A DNA stretch of 64,000 bases from Heliocidaris erythrogramma (Eukaryota > Echinodermata > Echinoidea > Camarodonta > Echinometridae). The stretch spans positions 52,353,021 through 52,417,020 of the forward strand of contig CM046853.1 in assembly GCA_025617745.1 (NCBI GenBank). The letters run 5' to 3'. Numbering within the stretch: the first letter of the stretch is position 1; each line of letters starts with the position of its first letter. The position numbers and the translations under genes were made by a program. The notes beneath the pieces are model-generated. The model saw only the letters and a list, made by a program, of their open reading frames with translations, ran no database searches and was not told the origin of the DNA. Of the stretch, positions 53,101 to 62,557 are shown in pieces.

Positions 53101-54384
53101 CTCCGTGATCTGACTTTCTACCAAGAATTCATGTTTTCGCACTAAATTCGAATGTAACCCCATATCAAACTGACTCGAAATCGTAAGTTTATAAAACAAT
53201 GAAGCTTTTCATGTATTTAGAAAACTACAATATTTTGGCAATAATTTGACATTTGATGTTAAATGTGATGATACTTGGCGGGTGGCAGATGCCGCCCACG
53301 GCCAGCTGTAAGGATAACTCCCGGGCGGATATAACCGCCCACGGCCCGCTAGGGGTTAAGTCTGCATCTAAACAGCAAAGTAGCAGCAGAATTTACACAT
53401 CAGCAAAATGAGCCAAGTCACAAATCTCACTATTGACAAATTCATGCACTTCATACTTCCAAATCATGAAATAAAAAGAAGCCTGTGAGTGAGTACAAGA
53501 GTGAAATAAAAGCCACTTACCATACTGAGCATGTCTTGTTCTTCACTCTTCATTTTCAGTACATTCCTGATAAACAAAGAATGACAAACACAAAGATTTA
53601 ATGTCATGAAAATTTGAAATTCTATTCAAATAAACATTCAGGGTAGAACATAATATCTCAAATATTCCTTCTGGTCTCTGGACCCTACATTTTTGAAAGA
53701 TCACGCGTTTTATGGTTAACACCTTTGCGGAGCTCACACATGATTTAGGGAGGAAAGAAAATGGGCAAAGATGACTGCAATTGCACTATATATATCATAG
53801 AGCCGCCACAGATAGAATTCTATTTACATTGATATTTTTCAACCGCGATCCCCCCACCCCCCTTCCCAAGAAAATGAGCTAGGACTTTTCATGCAGGATA
53901 TAATTCTTTAATATGATTGAACTAAAAGAGAAAAATATTCACGAGGTCATTCACGAGGTCATTCCTAAAGATCAGGCTTTTTGATATAGCTCGGAATGAA
54001 GGCTATTTTATATTAAAGAAAATATGATCGATCTGGACTTAACAGCAAATAGAAAGGACTATTTTAGGACGATATACTCAGGTACATAGACAATTTTCAT
54101 TTTCACATTCACGATTCTACCCATCTCAGGCTCACCCTTCCTTTTTTTATATTACAATGTACCTTAGCAAATCTAATGTTGCACTTGGAATCATCAGAGC
54201 AGCCATGTTTTCTCCTTCAAGGTCATCTTCAAGGTCGTTGACCTCCTCTTGTAAGATTTTTGCTTCTGCCATGTAGGCCTCCTGCATGCTCTTTAGCTCC
54301 TTCATGGAGAACCTGGACCCGGCAAATGAAGCACTAGATGATGCTCCTTTGCCTTTTTCTCCTGCATCTTCTAATTCTGGTAAC
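32107..54384 (-). CDS. CENPP: Centromere protein P (CENP-P), seven recognisable coding exons; 5' end unresolved
   Basis: CENP-P is a subunit of the CENP-O/P/Q/U/R module of the constitutive centromere-associated network and folds as paired RWD domains. Minus-strand exons are 54163-54384, 53521-53566, 51662-51817, 50013-50258, 48902-48981, 47896-47987 and 32107-32228 (stop TAA). Each has AG/GT borders and all phases agree, giving about 320 residues; vertebrate CENP-P is about 290. The first exon has an acidic coiled-coil stretch (MAEAKILQEEVNDLEDDL). Recognisable family segments are CTIRLQRLEGTCSGLRF, then LDLEVDPCCLGEMVTFLSEA with a YARWYQHR segment, then KEYPETVSLPGG, YTITWRIDV and a C-terminal helix (TLGVEKALDTFLKAVALN). 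The start is uncertain: in-frame ATGs lie in the first listed exon, and an upstream exon is possible. The last intron (32229-47895) is 15.7 kb and houses another gene. Identity rests on remembered family similarity across several exons. Confidence 0.87.
32229..35990 (-). other. CENPP: CENP-P last intron, 3' part
   Basis: Intron sequence between the last CENP-P exon and the nested gene. It contains a cluster of GTGCCRGTTCGTGA-type motifs (33347-33725), a G-run at 33798-33807, CT-rich low complexity (34130-34220) and a C-run at 35224-35243. The open frame across 33086-33670 spans the motif cluster and has no family features. A plus-strand open stretch around 35472-35690 looks mildly protein-like but is unrecognised. 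Confidence 0.5.
33340..33730. repeat. Cluster of inverted GTGCCRGTTCGTGA motifs, left of nested gene
   Basis: The motif or its complement occurs near 33347, 33567, 33627, 33649 and 33712. One pair reads TTTCACGAACCGGCACAAAT, then AAAGA, then GTGCCAGTTCGTGAAA, a palindrome. A related cluster lies at 46552-46998 on the other side of the nested gene. Confidence 0.7.
36005..36208 (-). pseudogene. Out-of-frame C-terminal continuation of the nested transposase-like gene
   Basis: The large exon ends at a TGA at 36211-36213. A different minus-strand frame is open from about 36231 down to the TAA at 36005-36007. It encodes YSSRPRLASGKYEDLLSLC and later LVEFYENLPHE. Related transposase-like proteins, as I recall them, end with the same kind of segment (a 'Kx(Y/K)xDL..LC...YHxFYxxLP' tail). 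So this is best read as the natural C-terminus displaced by a single-base deletion or equivalent frameshift near 36225-36235. Alternatives are an assembly error, a real recent truncation, or a small unseen intron. No acceptor or donor pair was evident. Confidence 0.5.
36211..44821 (-). CDS. Nested multi-exon gene: Tudor-like N-terminus, nine repeat exons, transposase-like RNase H-fold C-terminus (DUF7869-like)
   Basis: Predicted exons on the minus strand: 44809-44848 (ATG at 44821-44819, encoding MEKN), 44108-44293, eight repeat exons (listed in the array entry), 39814-39948, 39403-39519, 38082-38171 and 36211-37850. All junctions have AG/GT borders and phase 1, giving about 1,102 residues. 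Exon 2 looks like a small Tudor or chromo-barrel-like fold (VLVKWKRNGSVNIV, then WWAGKIID). The 38082 exon is a Glu-rich run. The last exon has Cys/His clusters (CAGIKCSHKKAC; KDKCGLCE), then an RNase H-like core: FDLQQNIYLP, FYKRRLACYNFTIYD, FYCDGCVGQNKN and HYFETSHGQSEGDSMHSAIEK, with plausible acidic residues in FDLQQ, CDG and AIE. This resembles transposase-like proteins that are multicopy in invertebrate genomes. The DUF7869 label is from memory. The gene could be a DNA transposon gene or a domesticated one. Confidence 0.7.
38458..39257. mobile_element. 800-bp foldback element inside a nested-gene intron
   Basis: The left end CCCTGATAGCAGAAAGTG is mirrored by ACTTTCTGCTATCAGGG. The inverted arms extend about 170 bp and are very rich in ACGTC (GACGTC and TGACGTCA sites). 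An inner pair of diverged sequences (around 38620-38720 and 39015-39115, with AGTGCT and CAGCACTTT-like motifs) is also inverted. It lies between exons 39403-39519 and 38082-38171. No coding capacity. Confidence 0.75.
39841..44130 (-). repeat. Tandem array of about 500-bp exon-bearing units (8 full copies plus a diverged partial copy)
   Basis: Eight units repeat at 497 or 502 bp. Each contains one complete exon between a TTTACAG acceptor and a GTATGT donor: 40309-40446, 40806-40943, 41303-41446, 41805-41942, 42302-42445, 42804-42941, 43301-43444 and 43803-43946. A shorter copy with a different 3' half lies at 39814-39948. Exons are 138 or 144 bp, differing by a 6-bp in-frame ATCGTC insertion. 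All are phase 1-1, so each adds 46 or 48 residues. The peptide begins DQLQGVKANKGQGVSSEHA, continues with a Q/H-variable EAQIALLDVNQP segment, and ends in an acidic DDVPLALL motif. Intron sequence is nearly identical between units, with only scattered substitutions, so amplification or homogenisation is recent. Unit joints fall at 'ACCAGTG', inside a remnant of the Tudor-like exon. Confidence 0.95.
44474..44575. repeat. (TAG)n-rich microsatellite
   Basis: About 30 TAG/TAGT-type trinucleotides with interruptions lie in the intron between the first two nested-gene exons. The Thr-rich open frame on the minus strand is its translation. Confidence 0.95.
44830..47895 (-). other. CENPP: CENP-P last intron, 5' part, upstream of nested gene
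   Basis: It contains a short MITE-like segment at 44902-45124 (TCAGAGGCGGTGCCAGATGA mirrored imperfectly by TCATCTAGCGCTACCCCTGA) and the right-hand GTGCCRGTTCGTGA cluster. The promoter of the nested gene should lie here but cannot be placed. No further CENP-P exon was found. Confidence 0.5.
46552..46998. repeat. Cluster of inverted GTGCCRGTTCGTGA motifs, right of nested gene
   Basis: Occurrences near 46552, 46693, 46719, 46768, 46792 and 46983. The palindrome TTTCACGAACCGACACAAAT, then AATTT, then GTGCCAGTTCGTGA parallels the one at 33627-33662 in the same orientation. Confidence 0.7.
49727..49864. mobile_element. 138-bp palindromic MITE, copy 2 (CENP-P intron)
   Basis: GGGGAGCGTTTCATCAAGCG is mirrored by CGCTTGATGAAATGCTCCCC. 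Inner arms GTCAGTGATTTTTACTGAC and GTCAGTAAAAATCACTGAC pair, around a loop with TTATAAGCTACTGAAATCAT and CTGATTGGCTGAGAGCA. It lies 149 bases downstream, in transcription order, of CENP-P exon 50013-50258. Confidence 0.88.
50796..51588. mobile_element. hAT-like non-autonomous element (CENP-P intron)
   Basis: The left end TAGGGCTGGGACTAAAATCT and the right end GAAATTCCCACCCCTA are imperfect inverse ends, with sub-terminal GGGTCGGGCC matched by GGTCGGGTTCC-type sequence. Flanks GTCACCAT (50788-50795) and GTCGCCAT (51589-51596) form an 8-bp target duplication with one mismatch. No transposase frame. Confidence 0.65.
52066..53355. mobile_element. TTAA-bounded piggyBac-like element (CENP-P intron)
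   Basis: Ends CCCCTACCGTGCC and GGCCCGCTAGGGG are inverted with two mismatches. Each is preceded or followed by TTAA (52062-52065 and 53356-53359), the piggyBac target. The right end has an extra hairpin of GGCGG/CCGCC motifs (53278-53345). No transposase frame is present. Superfamily assignment rests on the ends only. Confidence 0.55.
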
Positions 54385-57300
54385 CTGTTATGAAGAAATG
54401 TGTTTTCTTTGCAATTATTTTTAGACTAGATACATAAATTGAAACTTAAAAGTGCCAAATTGTATGTCTTCTTGTAAAAATATGCAGTTTGAGACACTTG
54501 GAAGAAGTTACTCTGTAAATCTATTACATCTGTTACAGGGTAGATGTGGGTTTCAGGAACTTCTAATAGCTTGAAAGAAAGAAAGTTGGGTTTTTTTATA
54601 ATGGATCTTGATCTGGTTACAATTAGTTCTAGAATAGTAATACTAATCTTTATACTTTATGATTTTTGTTGCAACCTTATTTCTGTAAAAACAAGAATTT
54701 TGTGAATTTCACAAGGGGGTGCAGACTCACAAAAGTAAAAAGTTTAATGTCACAAAATATAATAAAGAGCACATTGCAAGTCTATTGAGTTCTACTACAA
54801 AAGGGTGGTGACTAAAACTTTTTGTTAAATTTTCATTTGTCATGAAAGTTTCTATATGTACGGTACATATACAGATGTAGATCTAGTCTGTGCTAATGCA
54901 CTTTCGTATCCATGCACATATGCATATCGAGTACCCTACCCCTACCCCTATGCGCATGGATACGAAAGTGCATTAGCGCCGATCTAGTCTAGAGTCTACT
55001 AGTCAAAAAGTAAATCAGTCAAGGGAAATTTCAAATTATTTGGTGTTCTCTGTCTCCTAAAGTATGAGCTGAGGGAAATTGAGAAGACAACATAATCATG
55101 ACTATTTACAAAATGTATTATGTTACGTTTTTGTTACAAAATTCCTCATAGGCTGGATCTACCAGATGTTCGTTTAAGAAAAAAAACATGCACACGCACA
55201 TGTTGGTATTAATGAGCCAAACACCATTTAAACATACATGTAGGCCCTACATTACAATAAAAAAAGAGCAATGTAGAAAAAATGTCATGCTCAATGGCAT
55301 AAGACTAAGAGCCGTGCCTGGCCGGGGATCAATTCAAACCCACGATCTTCCAGTCAAGTGTAGTATATGACAATTCAAGGAGGTTCTAACTTCTACCATT
55401 TATTTTTGTCTAACCAAAGTGTTTGCCCCCAAAAGGCAAGCCAAAAACTGAAAAAGATGAACATCTTTACTACTTTAGGCCTAGTTTACCCTTGGCCTTG
55501 GAGAGCTAACCCGAAATTATGAAGCGGATGCATCTCTGACTCTGAAGAAAACATTTTCACAGCCCAAACAGTTTATTTAACTTGAAAGTTGGAATTTGAA
55601 TTAAAATTGAAGGAGTCAGAACATTGTCATCGGCTGCAAGGGCAGTGCGACTGTATCTAGATTGCGACGATTTCGACGTCCGACAGCGACAGAGCGAGGC
55701 CGACGTTGATCCAACCACACTCCACAGCGGTAGCCTAGGTCCAGCTAGCCCACAGGGTCCCGCAAGAAAATCTGGACAGTCCCCTGCTCCTGCTTGCTTG
55801 CAGCTGTTCCCGGAAGTCGTTTCTATCCTTTAAATTAAGCATTATAAGCCGAAGAACAGATGAGGAACAAAAATCATGAATTTCTGAGCAGTCTAGTGAG
55901 TGATACACGCATTCTCCACATGGATGTATGACTAAGATAAGATTCACAATGTGAGAATATTGGAAATTGATTTTTGACTGTTCGGGTACAAAAATTGCGC
56001 GGTTTAGGATTAGTCTTTAGTCAAGACTAACATTAAAAGTAAAAAGATACTTAAATGGCCCTCCTAACTTCCTAAGCATACCACTATATAAATTAAAACA
56101 AGAATATAGATTCAGTGTCTTTAGAGAACATTTTCATACAGATTTCAATTTACATTTATGAAAAGGAAACAAACAGTTTATTACTGAGACATATATTCTT
56201 GAGTGAATTTATACTCTCTATAAAATAAACAGAGAATACTACCCGGGTTCAAGACTATTTTCAAGGGAACGCGGGGATTTCCCAAGGCAGACTACCAGCT
56301 GTCACAAACAAACTCCAAGTACAGTAAAAACAAAATAAATGAATGATAATGAAAAACAAAAGTTCTAGGCAGGGAACCCTATCCCTTCCCCTTGGAAAGG
56401 AAATAATAGACAAATAGACAAATGAGTAAAATAACCTGTCGTCCTGGCGGCCCCACTATTATGATTAAAAATTGAAGATTTTTAATAAAACTTGTAGGAG
56501 AAATATAAACATTTTATTACCATTCAAAATTCCCTAATGTGTGTTTTTATACTTTTTTTACAACAAGGAAATACCTCACAGCATCATGATAGAGATCCAA
56601 ATAGATAGCAATATCCAAAATACCACCATTATAATTTTTCTGATTCTCCTGACTTCTTTTAATTGATTTAATAGCCTTTGTTTTTGCTCGCAGGCAAGTG
56701 ATTTACGGAGTGGATAACGATCTTTAAATAAGATGAAGATATTTACCAATGACATTAATTTATGAGCACGATATTTGTGGAAAATCATTAAATGAAACGT
56801 GTAGTAAATATGAGCAAAATTACATTTCTCCCTTGAATGAAGATGGCGTGTACCATTTCTCTTGAAATGTTGATAGTGGCCCAGTACATGTTATAAATCC
56901 TTTTACCTCCTTCCTAATTCTTTCAATACTCCTTTTGATGGTATATGGTAACATAAAAAATGGTTATGACCTTTACTTTCACTAGTATCATTCAGCAAAA
57001 GTTAGGGGGTGTCTTCACCAGTATCGTTCCTCTCGCCCCCAATTTTTTTTTTTTTTTGTTCAACAAAAATTTCTTTTATTTAACTGCGTTGTTTAAGAAC
57101 ACTTATCATTTGGGTCGTGGGTGTATAGGCACAATTTCACAAAAAGGGGGCGGGGTAACCTCACCCCACCCCGTCTTCTCCTCATACGCCTGTGAGTTGG
57201 TTATAGGATGAATACCTCCCTCTGAGGACCAAACTTTACAACTAAAAGTTAGCCTATATGTTACACCCCATCTGGTGATGATTTTTGACCCTTGTTCATG

Positions 57301-58260
57301 AATGTCTGGATCCACTCATCAAAGTATAGAGCCATCGGTCTTGTTGATTACTAAATGAATAAATAACTCATAAACCAAACACGATTAATAATAAAAGCAT
57401 CAACAAACACATTTCAAGGATAACGGATGTCCCCCGCGACCCCGCCCCTAGTCCAGATACTGGCCGATTTTAATTCTTAATCGTCCGTTTCCCCCACACA
57501 CTCACACGCCATTGATTCACATACTCCACTCACCGCGCAAAGCCGCTGATCGCGCGATTATCTGTACTCCCCGAAAAAAATCGTATTTAGGATCGACAAA
57601 TTTGCGTAAGTCACTCGCCCTCAACGTCCGCTTGGTCTGCTTGCTGCGTGGATTATTCAATACAGTCCAGTAGGTGGACTACCCCGCCCCTTGAAAGTCC
57701 AAAATATCCGGATAGCATAAAGTCGTAGGCCTATTATAAACACATACTACTAGTATGTAATTTTTGTATTCCAATGTGCCAGATGAAGCGGTCACTTTTT
57801 CATAATGTGGATCCGCCTATGTGAAGCAGACACTGATCTTTTTTATAATTATGTTTTTAATGACGAATCATCAAGGATCACGATATATACAAACAATTTT
57901 TACATGATTAGAATACAAAATCAATAAGGTAGAATAACAGCAAAATAGTGAATTGAACAAAAGCGAAGTTCCGAGTCCGAAAAGGATGGCCAGTGATACA
58001 GACCTTAGTTTATGATATTGATACATATTATTTAGATTACTGGACAGCATGACATGGAAAACTGTGCAAACAGTTAACGTAGAGGGCAGTGATTCTCAAC
58101 CCGCAGAAGAGCCATCCATGGAGAGCACTGACCCGGTACCGCAGCAGAATACCACTGAACTTTCAGTGCAGAATACAGATTTTGGAACAATGGGTGAAAT
58201 GCTTGGAGGCTCGGCATACTGGCATACTGGTGGGATGGGGAGTGGCTTTGGGGCTGCAGT
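54385..58260. other. Region upstream of recognised CENP-P exons
   Basis: It holds the CpG-rich patch at 55620-55850 and a SINE-like tail at 55280-55375. A palindromic pair lies near 54888-54978 (AGTCTGTGCTAATGCACTTT mirrored by AAAGTGCATTAGCGCCGATC). A T-run is at 57040-57058, and a second CpG-containing patch at 57420-57640. CENP-P 5' exons may lie here but none could be defined. Confidence 0.4.
55620..55850 (-). promoter_or_regulatory. GC/CpG-rich patch upstream of CENP-P, candidate promoter or 5' non-coding exon
   Basis: A compact CpG-containing patch stands out from AT-rich flanks, 1.3 kb upstream of the first recognised CENP-P exon. It holds an ETS-type CCGGAAGT core at 55810-55817 and several CGACG/GACGT motifs. 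No start codon followed by a coherent frame and donor was found in it on the minus strand. A non-coding first exon or core promoter is therefore the more likely reading. This is inference only. Confidence 0.25.
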
Positions 58261-58292
58261 CCCCCCCCCCCCCCCCCAAAAAAAAAAAAAAA

Positions 58293-58331
<39 letters not shown>

Positions 58332-58345
58332 AATAAATAAATAAT
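58261..58345. repeat. C-run, A-run and (AAT)/(AAAT) microsatellite
   Basis: About 17 C, then about 17 A, then ATA/AATA repeats directly adjoin a SINE-like sequence on its left. Confidence 0.95.
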
Positions 58346-58690
58346 AATAATAGCTGTTTCTTATAAAGCGCCTTACCAGTTAGAACGTAACCGACCAAAG
58401 CGCTTACAGTATTATTATCCCGGTCACTGGATTCAATTGCGATTCTGCACATTAGAGTGTACATTCTCCACTCCTCTGGGGAGCACTCCAGCCAGTCGCC
58501 TGTTTCCAAGCGCGCACATGCTGATCCAACCACAATGACGTTCGCATCCTACCGGGTACCTATTTAACACCTGGGTGGAGAGGAGCAATGTAGATAAAAT
58601 GCCTTGCTCAAGAGCATAAGTGCCGTGCCGGGGTTCGAACCCACGACCTTTGCATTCCCAGTCGAGTGATTAAAACCACCCGACTACGAT
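58346..58690. repeat. SINE-like dispersed repeat with tRNA-related B-box
   Basis: Sequence TTATAAAGCGCCTTACCAG, then CCAAAGCGCTTACAGTATTA, runs to GCCGTGCCGGGGTTCGAACC, which contains the B-box-like GGTTCGAACCC, and then CCCAGTCGAGTGATTAAAACC. No cloverleaf can be completed, so this is not a functional tRNA gene. A diverged relative of its 3' part lies at 55280-55375. Confidence 0.65.
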
Positions 58691-58697
58691 ACCTCTA

Positions 58698-58715
58698 AAT
58701 AATAATAATAATAAA

Positions 58716-58775
<60 letters not shown>

Positions 58776-58832
58776 AATAATAAATAAATAAATAAATAAA
58801 TACATAATAATAATAATAAATAAATAAATAAT
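58698..58832. repeat. (AAT)/(AAAT)n microsatellite
   Basis: AATA and AATAAATA repeats run over about 135 bases; Ile/Tyr/Leu-rich open frames on the minus strand are its translation. Confidence 0.97.
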
Positions 58833-58839
58833 AAAAAGG

Positions 58840-59690
58840 GAAAAGAAATAAAAAGGGGGAAAAAAGGAAAGAAAAAAAGGAAAGGTAAACAGAAAAGACA
58901 TCCTTATTATTGATCTCTGGCTACGAAAACGCATCTTTGTGATAACAGTAGGACGTCTTTTACAATATAAAAATGGCTGAGTTTTCTCATCCCCCTTTTA
59001 TATACATTTTATACTTATATTTTGCATGTAAAATATATAGTTATCACAATTTTATTACTCGGAGGGGAACTTTGACCAAGCTAGCCCCCTTCACATTAAG
59101 CTTATACACTATCATGAAATTTCTGTCAAAACCAAGGGACGACTTAGTGAAATATGATGTGAAATATTACAGCAAGCAGGGGTGTAATTCGGGGGGGGGG
59201 GGGGTGGACTGGGTGACACGTCCCCCGAAAAACTAATAAGTTAAGGCTATATAGCACACCATTTAGTCTCCGAAGTGGTATTCAAAGTGGAAAATCCTCT
59301 CAACTCGGTCGATCCGCTTCACTTGAAATTTAATTTTAAAAAATCTATAAACAGGTATTACATAAGAAAAACTGAATTTGATCTGACTATCCCAATAAGA
59401 GAAGAGAGAAAAGGGTGCGGGATATTAAGCTCAGACTTTGATTTAACTGTGTGAATAAAAGTGGTCTTAAATGCAAAATTTAAAACTACAAAAACTTAAT
59501 ATTTTCCAGTTCCGTCGCTACGCGACCTCGCGAATAATTATAATAAGCAAAATCTTCAGTCTTTTTATTTGTGGGAGGGGCGGGGATACCCCCCCCCCCC
59601 TCCTTCAAAGGATCAATATCCTAGTATTGTACGTATATTGCGTTCCTGGCGCTTCAGAAAATATTTCAATTCTTACTGGCTCCCCCTCAA
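58840..59690. other. Non-coding region
   Basis: A G-run at 59190-59204 and a C-run at 59590-59600 appear in MITE-like contexts. No gene recognised. Confidence 0.4.
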
Positions 59691-59702
59691 AATAGTTGGT
59701 TC

Positions 59703-60371
59703 CAGGGGCGGATCCAGGATTGAGTAAAAGAGGGGGCACAAAAATGAAAGTTTGTCAAAAGGTAGACCCGTATTTTTTTGGTCTCGCCAGCTTCTCGAAA
59801 AGTCAGCGGGGGGGGGGGGGGGGGGGGGGGGACAAAAAAAAAAATTCGCCAAAGCTTCAAAAATCGCTCAGTAAGGGGTTATGGGAGCCCAGTTTTCCTC
59901 CATAATAAGCCACTTCGGAGATGCAATCTGAGCATGAGCAGATAAAGGTCATCTGTACCAAATTCTAAAACCCACTGACACTAATATTCGATATGTGCTT
60001 ATGAATGTCATGTAATCATTATTCAATTATGCACTAATGGTGCATTCCATGATATCCAGGTGGAAGTATTCTTTTTAAAGGGGAAACAAAAGCTATTCAT
60101 GAGGCACCTCTATCACTCCCAGAGTTATTTTTTGGAAGTGCACATAAAGGGACCCTCCATGTCTAAAATATCTGTGGATATTTGGGGTCATATGTACTAT
60201 GCGCTAACCCCGAACTGGCTTATTCCCTGACAAGCAAAAAAAAAAAAAAAAAAAAAGGGGGCACAATCGAGAAAATGGCGGATCGTCTATGGTCAAAATT
60301 CATACTTCTCTTCCAAAAGGGGGGGGGGGGGCACGGGCCGGCTGTGCCCCCCCCCCCTGGATCCGCCACTG
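59703..60371. mobile_element. hAT-like non-autonomous element with perfect 8-bp target duplication
   Basis: Left end CAGGGGCGGATCCAGG and right end CCTGGATCCGCCACTG are inverted repeats. GTTGGTTC flanks both sides exactly (59695-59702 and 60372-60379). The interior holds a G-run of about 22 (59808-59830), an A-run, a G-run at 60320-60330 and a C-run at 60347-60357. No transposase frame. Confidence 0.85.
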
Positions 60372-60379
60372 GTTGGTTC

Positions 60380-61899
60380 ATTACTCCACTGCTCGGAGCT
60401 GAATGCTGACCTTACCGAAACTCGTAATGGTAGGGTGTGGACTACTGGACTTCCGCCATAAAGTTATTTCTTCTTTTTTTTCTGCTGGTAGCGACTAATA
60501 CGAGGCGCTATTTTAATTTTTAATCTATACCAGTATTATGTTTAGATTATCGGACATACTTCCACTAACATGTACTTTGATAAATGGTCTTCTGAGAGAG
60601 TGAGAGGTAATAATTCTCTCTCTTTGATCACGCAAAGCACGTCCAAAAGTTCTATCATTCTATAAAACTGTCTGCAAGGTCAAAAAGTTTGATACCAGTA
60701 CATCATGTTATACACAAAATTATGATGATTAAGAACAACAACAACCTACGAATGGAACTTATAGTGAAACAGGAAGTAAATGTGAATTAGAAACATTAAT
60801 GGCCTTGGTTTCATCATTTTTGTCTCGTCTAAACCCAAGATGCACAGTATAGGCACTGTAAATTAATTGTCGAGTTTTCACTGATATCTCGAGCGACAAA
60901 GACGGTAATGTTTACATGATATTTTTTGTTTAAGAATGACCGTTTGCTTTAAATAGATCGATGATACCGTGACGTGATCATCAATGAAAGGCTGAATTTG
61001 AAAGAAGTAACGAAACTTGGTATCATTACAACTTTCGATTCGTCTCTTGTTGATCTATGATTTGATGCCAGTGCAGAATGAAAAGCGTTTGTAAACGTTT
61101 GTAGTTTTAACTTTTCAATACTAATAGAACCATTGATTTGAAAACTTTGCACCACACACATTGACATAAAATATACGGTAATTCGAAAAAACACCTTGCC
61201 CTCATCCATGGTGCAAAACAGCAATGTTCTGTTGGTCACCAAAAAGATCATTATACCATTCTTGTGGCGGTTCCATATTATCAGGCTAATTATCGTTAGG
61301 CCTACCTCGGTGAAACTCTCTAAATAAGACAATACAATAGGGCCTGGGAAAGATGGGAAAGAGGAAAATGAGGAGAGAGGTTATATTTTGAGATTGTATC
61401 AGATAAAGCATGAATCAACTTTCTCGTACATGTCGTCAGGGTCCTAGGTTTATGGATCTCTATCCATATACCTACGACAGTGGCGGATTTAAAAGGGGGC
61501 ACAACCAGCCAGTACTACCTTTAAAACCCCAATTTGCAAATTTTATATACACATCCAAAAATTGCCCCTTAATTGTGTAATCTTTTTCAGAATCCGCCCA
61601 TGGGTGGAGAGACATTCGTGCTAAAGGTACGCGATTGAAAAAGAGTACCATTTGAGCTGTGGCAGGGGAATTCCCTTTCTTTTTTGAACGCCAGCTGATT
61701 GCAGACTGTAATCATAGTTTTTAAGTATCGCGGGAAATGTTTTGGGTATACACATTTGTACACCTAAATCCAAAATAAGGATAACATTCTCTAAGCCGCT
61801 GGTAAGCACACACGCGTTCGCTACACACCATAGGATACACACAAACTCTGCGCACAAAGGAAGATCAGCTCGGCGCATTATTGAGTGAGAGTTGTGTGA
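60380..61899. other. Intergenic region upstream of NUAK
   Basis: A short MITE remnant lies around 61480-61603, with CAGTGGCGGATTTAAAAG at the left and CAGAATCCGCCCATG at the right. Otherwise no gene or RNA is recognised. Confidence 0.4.
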
Positions 61900-62305
61900 T
61901 GAACAAGCCATTTGCGTCGAAAACAGCGCCAGCGGAGAAGCTTGTTTGCATACCCATAAAAATCAAGCATCGCTAGTACTATAATTAGTATTGGATTGAA
62001 TGTATCAATGTTATCGAGTAATATTTATGACTTGTAAGCTGCATGAGCTGAGCCCAGTCGCAGGCAACTTTACAACCGAACCGAGACTCCATCTGTGCAT
62101 CATAATCTTCAACTCGAATTTGGTTTGGTGTTGCCGGAGCAGCAGCACTGCTCTTCACTCATCCAGGAGCTCCGGCCCGTACTGAGACAGGTGGCATTCA
62201 AATGTGCATGGTTTAAAAATACGGCTGTAAAACCTTGGAAGATTTCAGCTACTTTTTGATATCATATCAGACTTTAGCAAAGTTTGTTCGTTATTTGGAA
62301 CGAAA
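61900..62305 (+). promoter_or_regulatory. Probable NUAK 5' UTR / proximal promoter region
   Basis: This stretch directly upstream of the NUAK start codon is richer in GC than its flanks, for example around 61920-61945 and 62100-62190. It contains no competing exon that I can recognise. The transcription start site cannot be placed from sequence alone. Confidence 0.3.
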
Positions 62306-62557
62306 ATGACGGGAGACTGCCCTGTAAAAGCCGCGATGGAGGAGTCGGATGGGAACAGCCTTTCAAACTCCCGGTCTTCTTCTGGAGCCGATACCGCGAC
62401 AACCCCAGTCGCCGCCGCCGCAAGTGCTGGCATGGCTGGAGTGAAACACCACCGACATCGACATAAGCTGAAACACAGATACCGCTTTGAAAAGACTCTA
62501 GGAAAGGGCACATATGGCAAAGTGAAACTTGCTACAGAAATCAGCACTGGTAATCAG
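62306..62557 (+). CDS. NUAK: NUAK family SNF1-like kinase, first coding exon (partial gene)
   Basis: The exon encodes 84 residues from ATG at 62306 to a consensus donor (CAG|GTAAGTG) at 62557/62558, ending in phase 0. Residues 1-45 are a Ser/Ala-rich low-complexity leader typical of NUAK N-termini. Then follow [19 protein letters not shown] and the glycine-rich ATP-binding loop [13 protein letters not shown]. The basic HRHKLKHRY block directly before the kinase domain, combined with GKGTYGKV, is diagnostic of NUAK1/NUAK2 rather than AMPK or MARK. NUAKs are LKB1-activated Ser/Thr kinases that act in myosin-phosphatase regulation, cell adhesion and polarity. The catalytic lysine (VAIK), catalytic loop and activation loop would be in exons beyond 64000. 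Whether this is a single pro-orthologue of NUAK1 and NUAK2 cannot be told here. Confidence 0.88.

Noticed and set aside
58049-58297. Plus-strand open frame ending in proline and lysine runs
   Set aside because: The end is a C-run/A-run translation. The upstream part has no recognisable domain or splice site.
58600-58690. Possible tRNA gene suggested by GGTTCGAACCC
   Set aside because: Only the B-box/T-loop part is present. No acceptor stem, D-arm or anticodon arm can be built, so SINE-like sequence is more likely.
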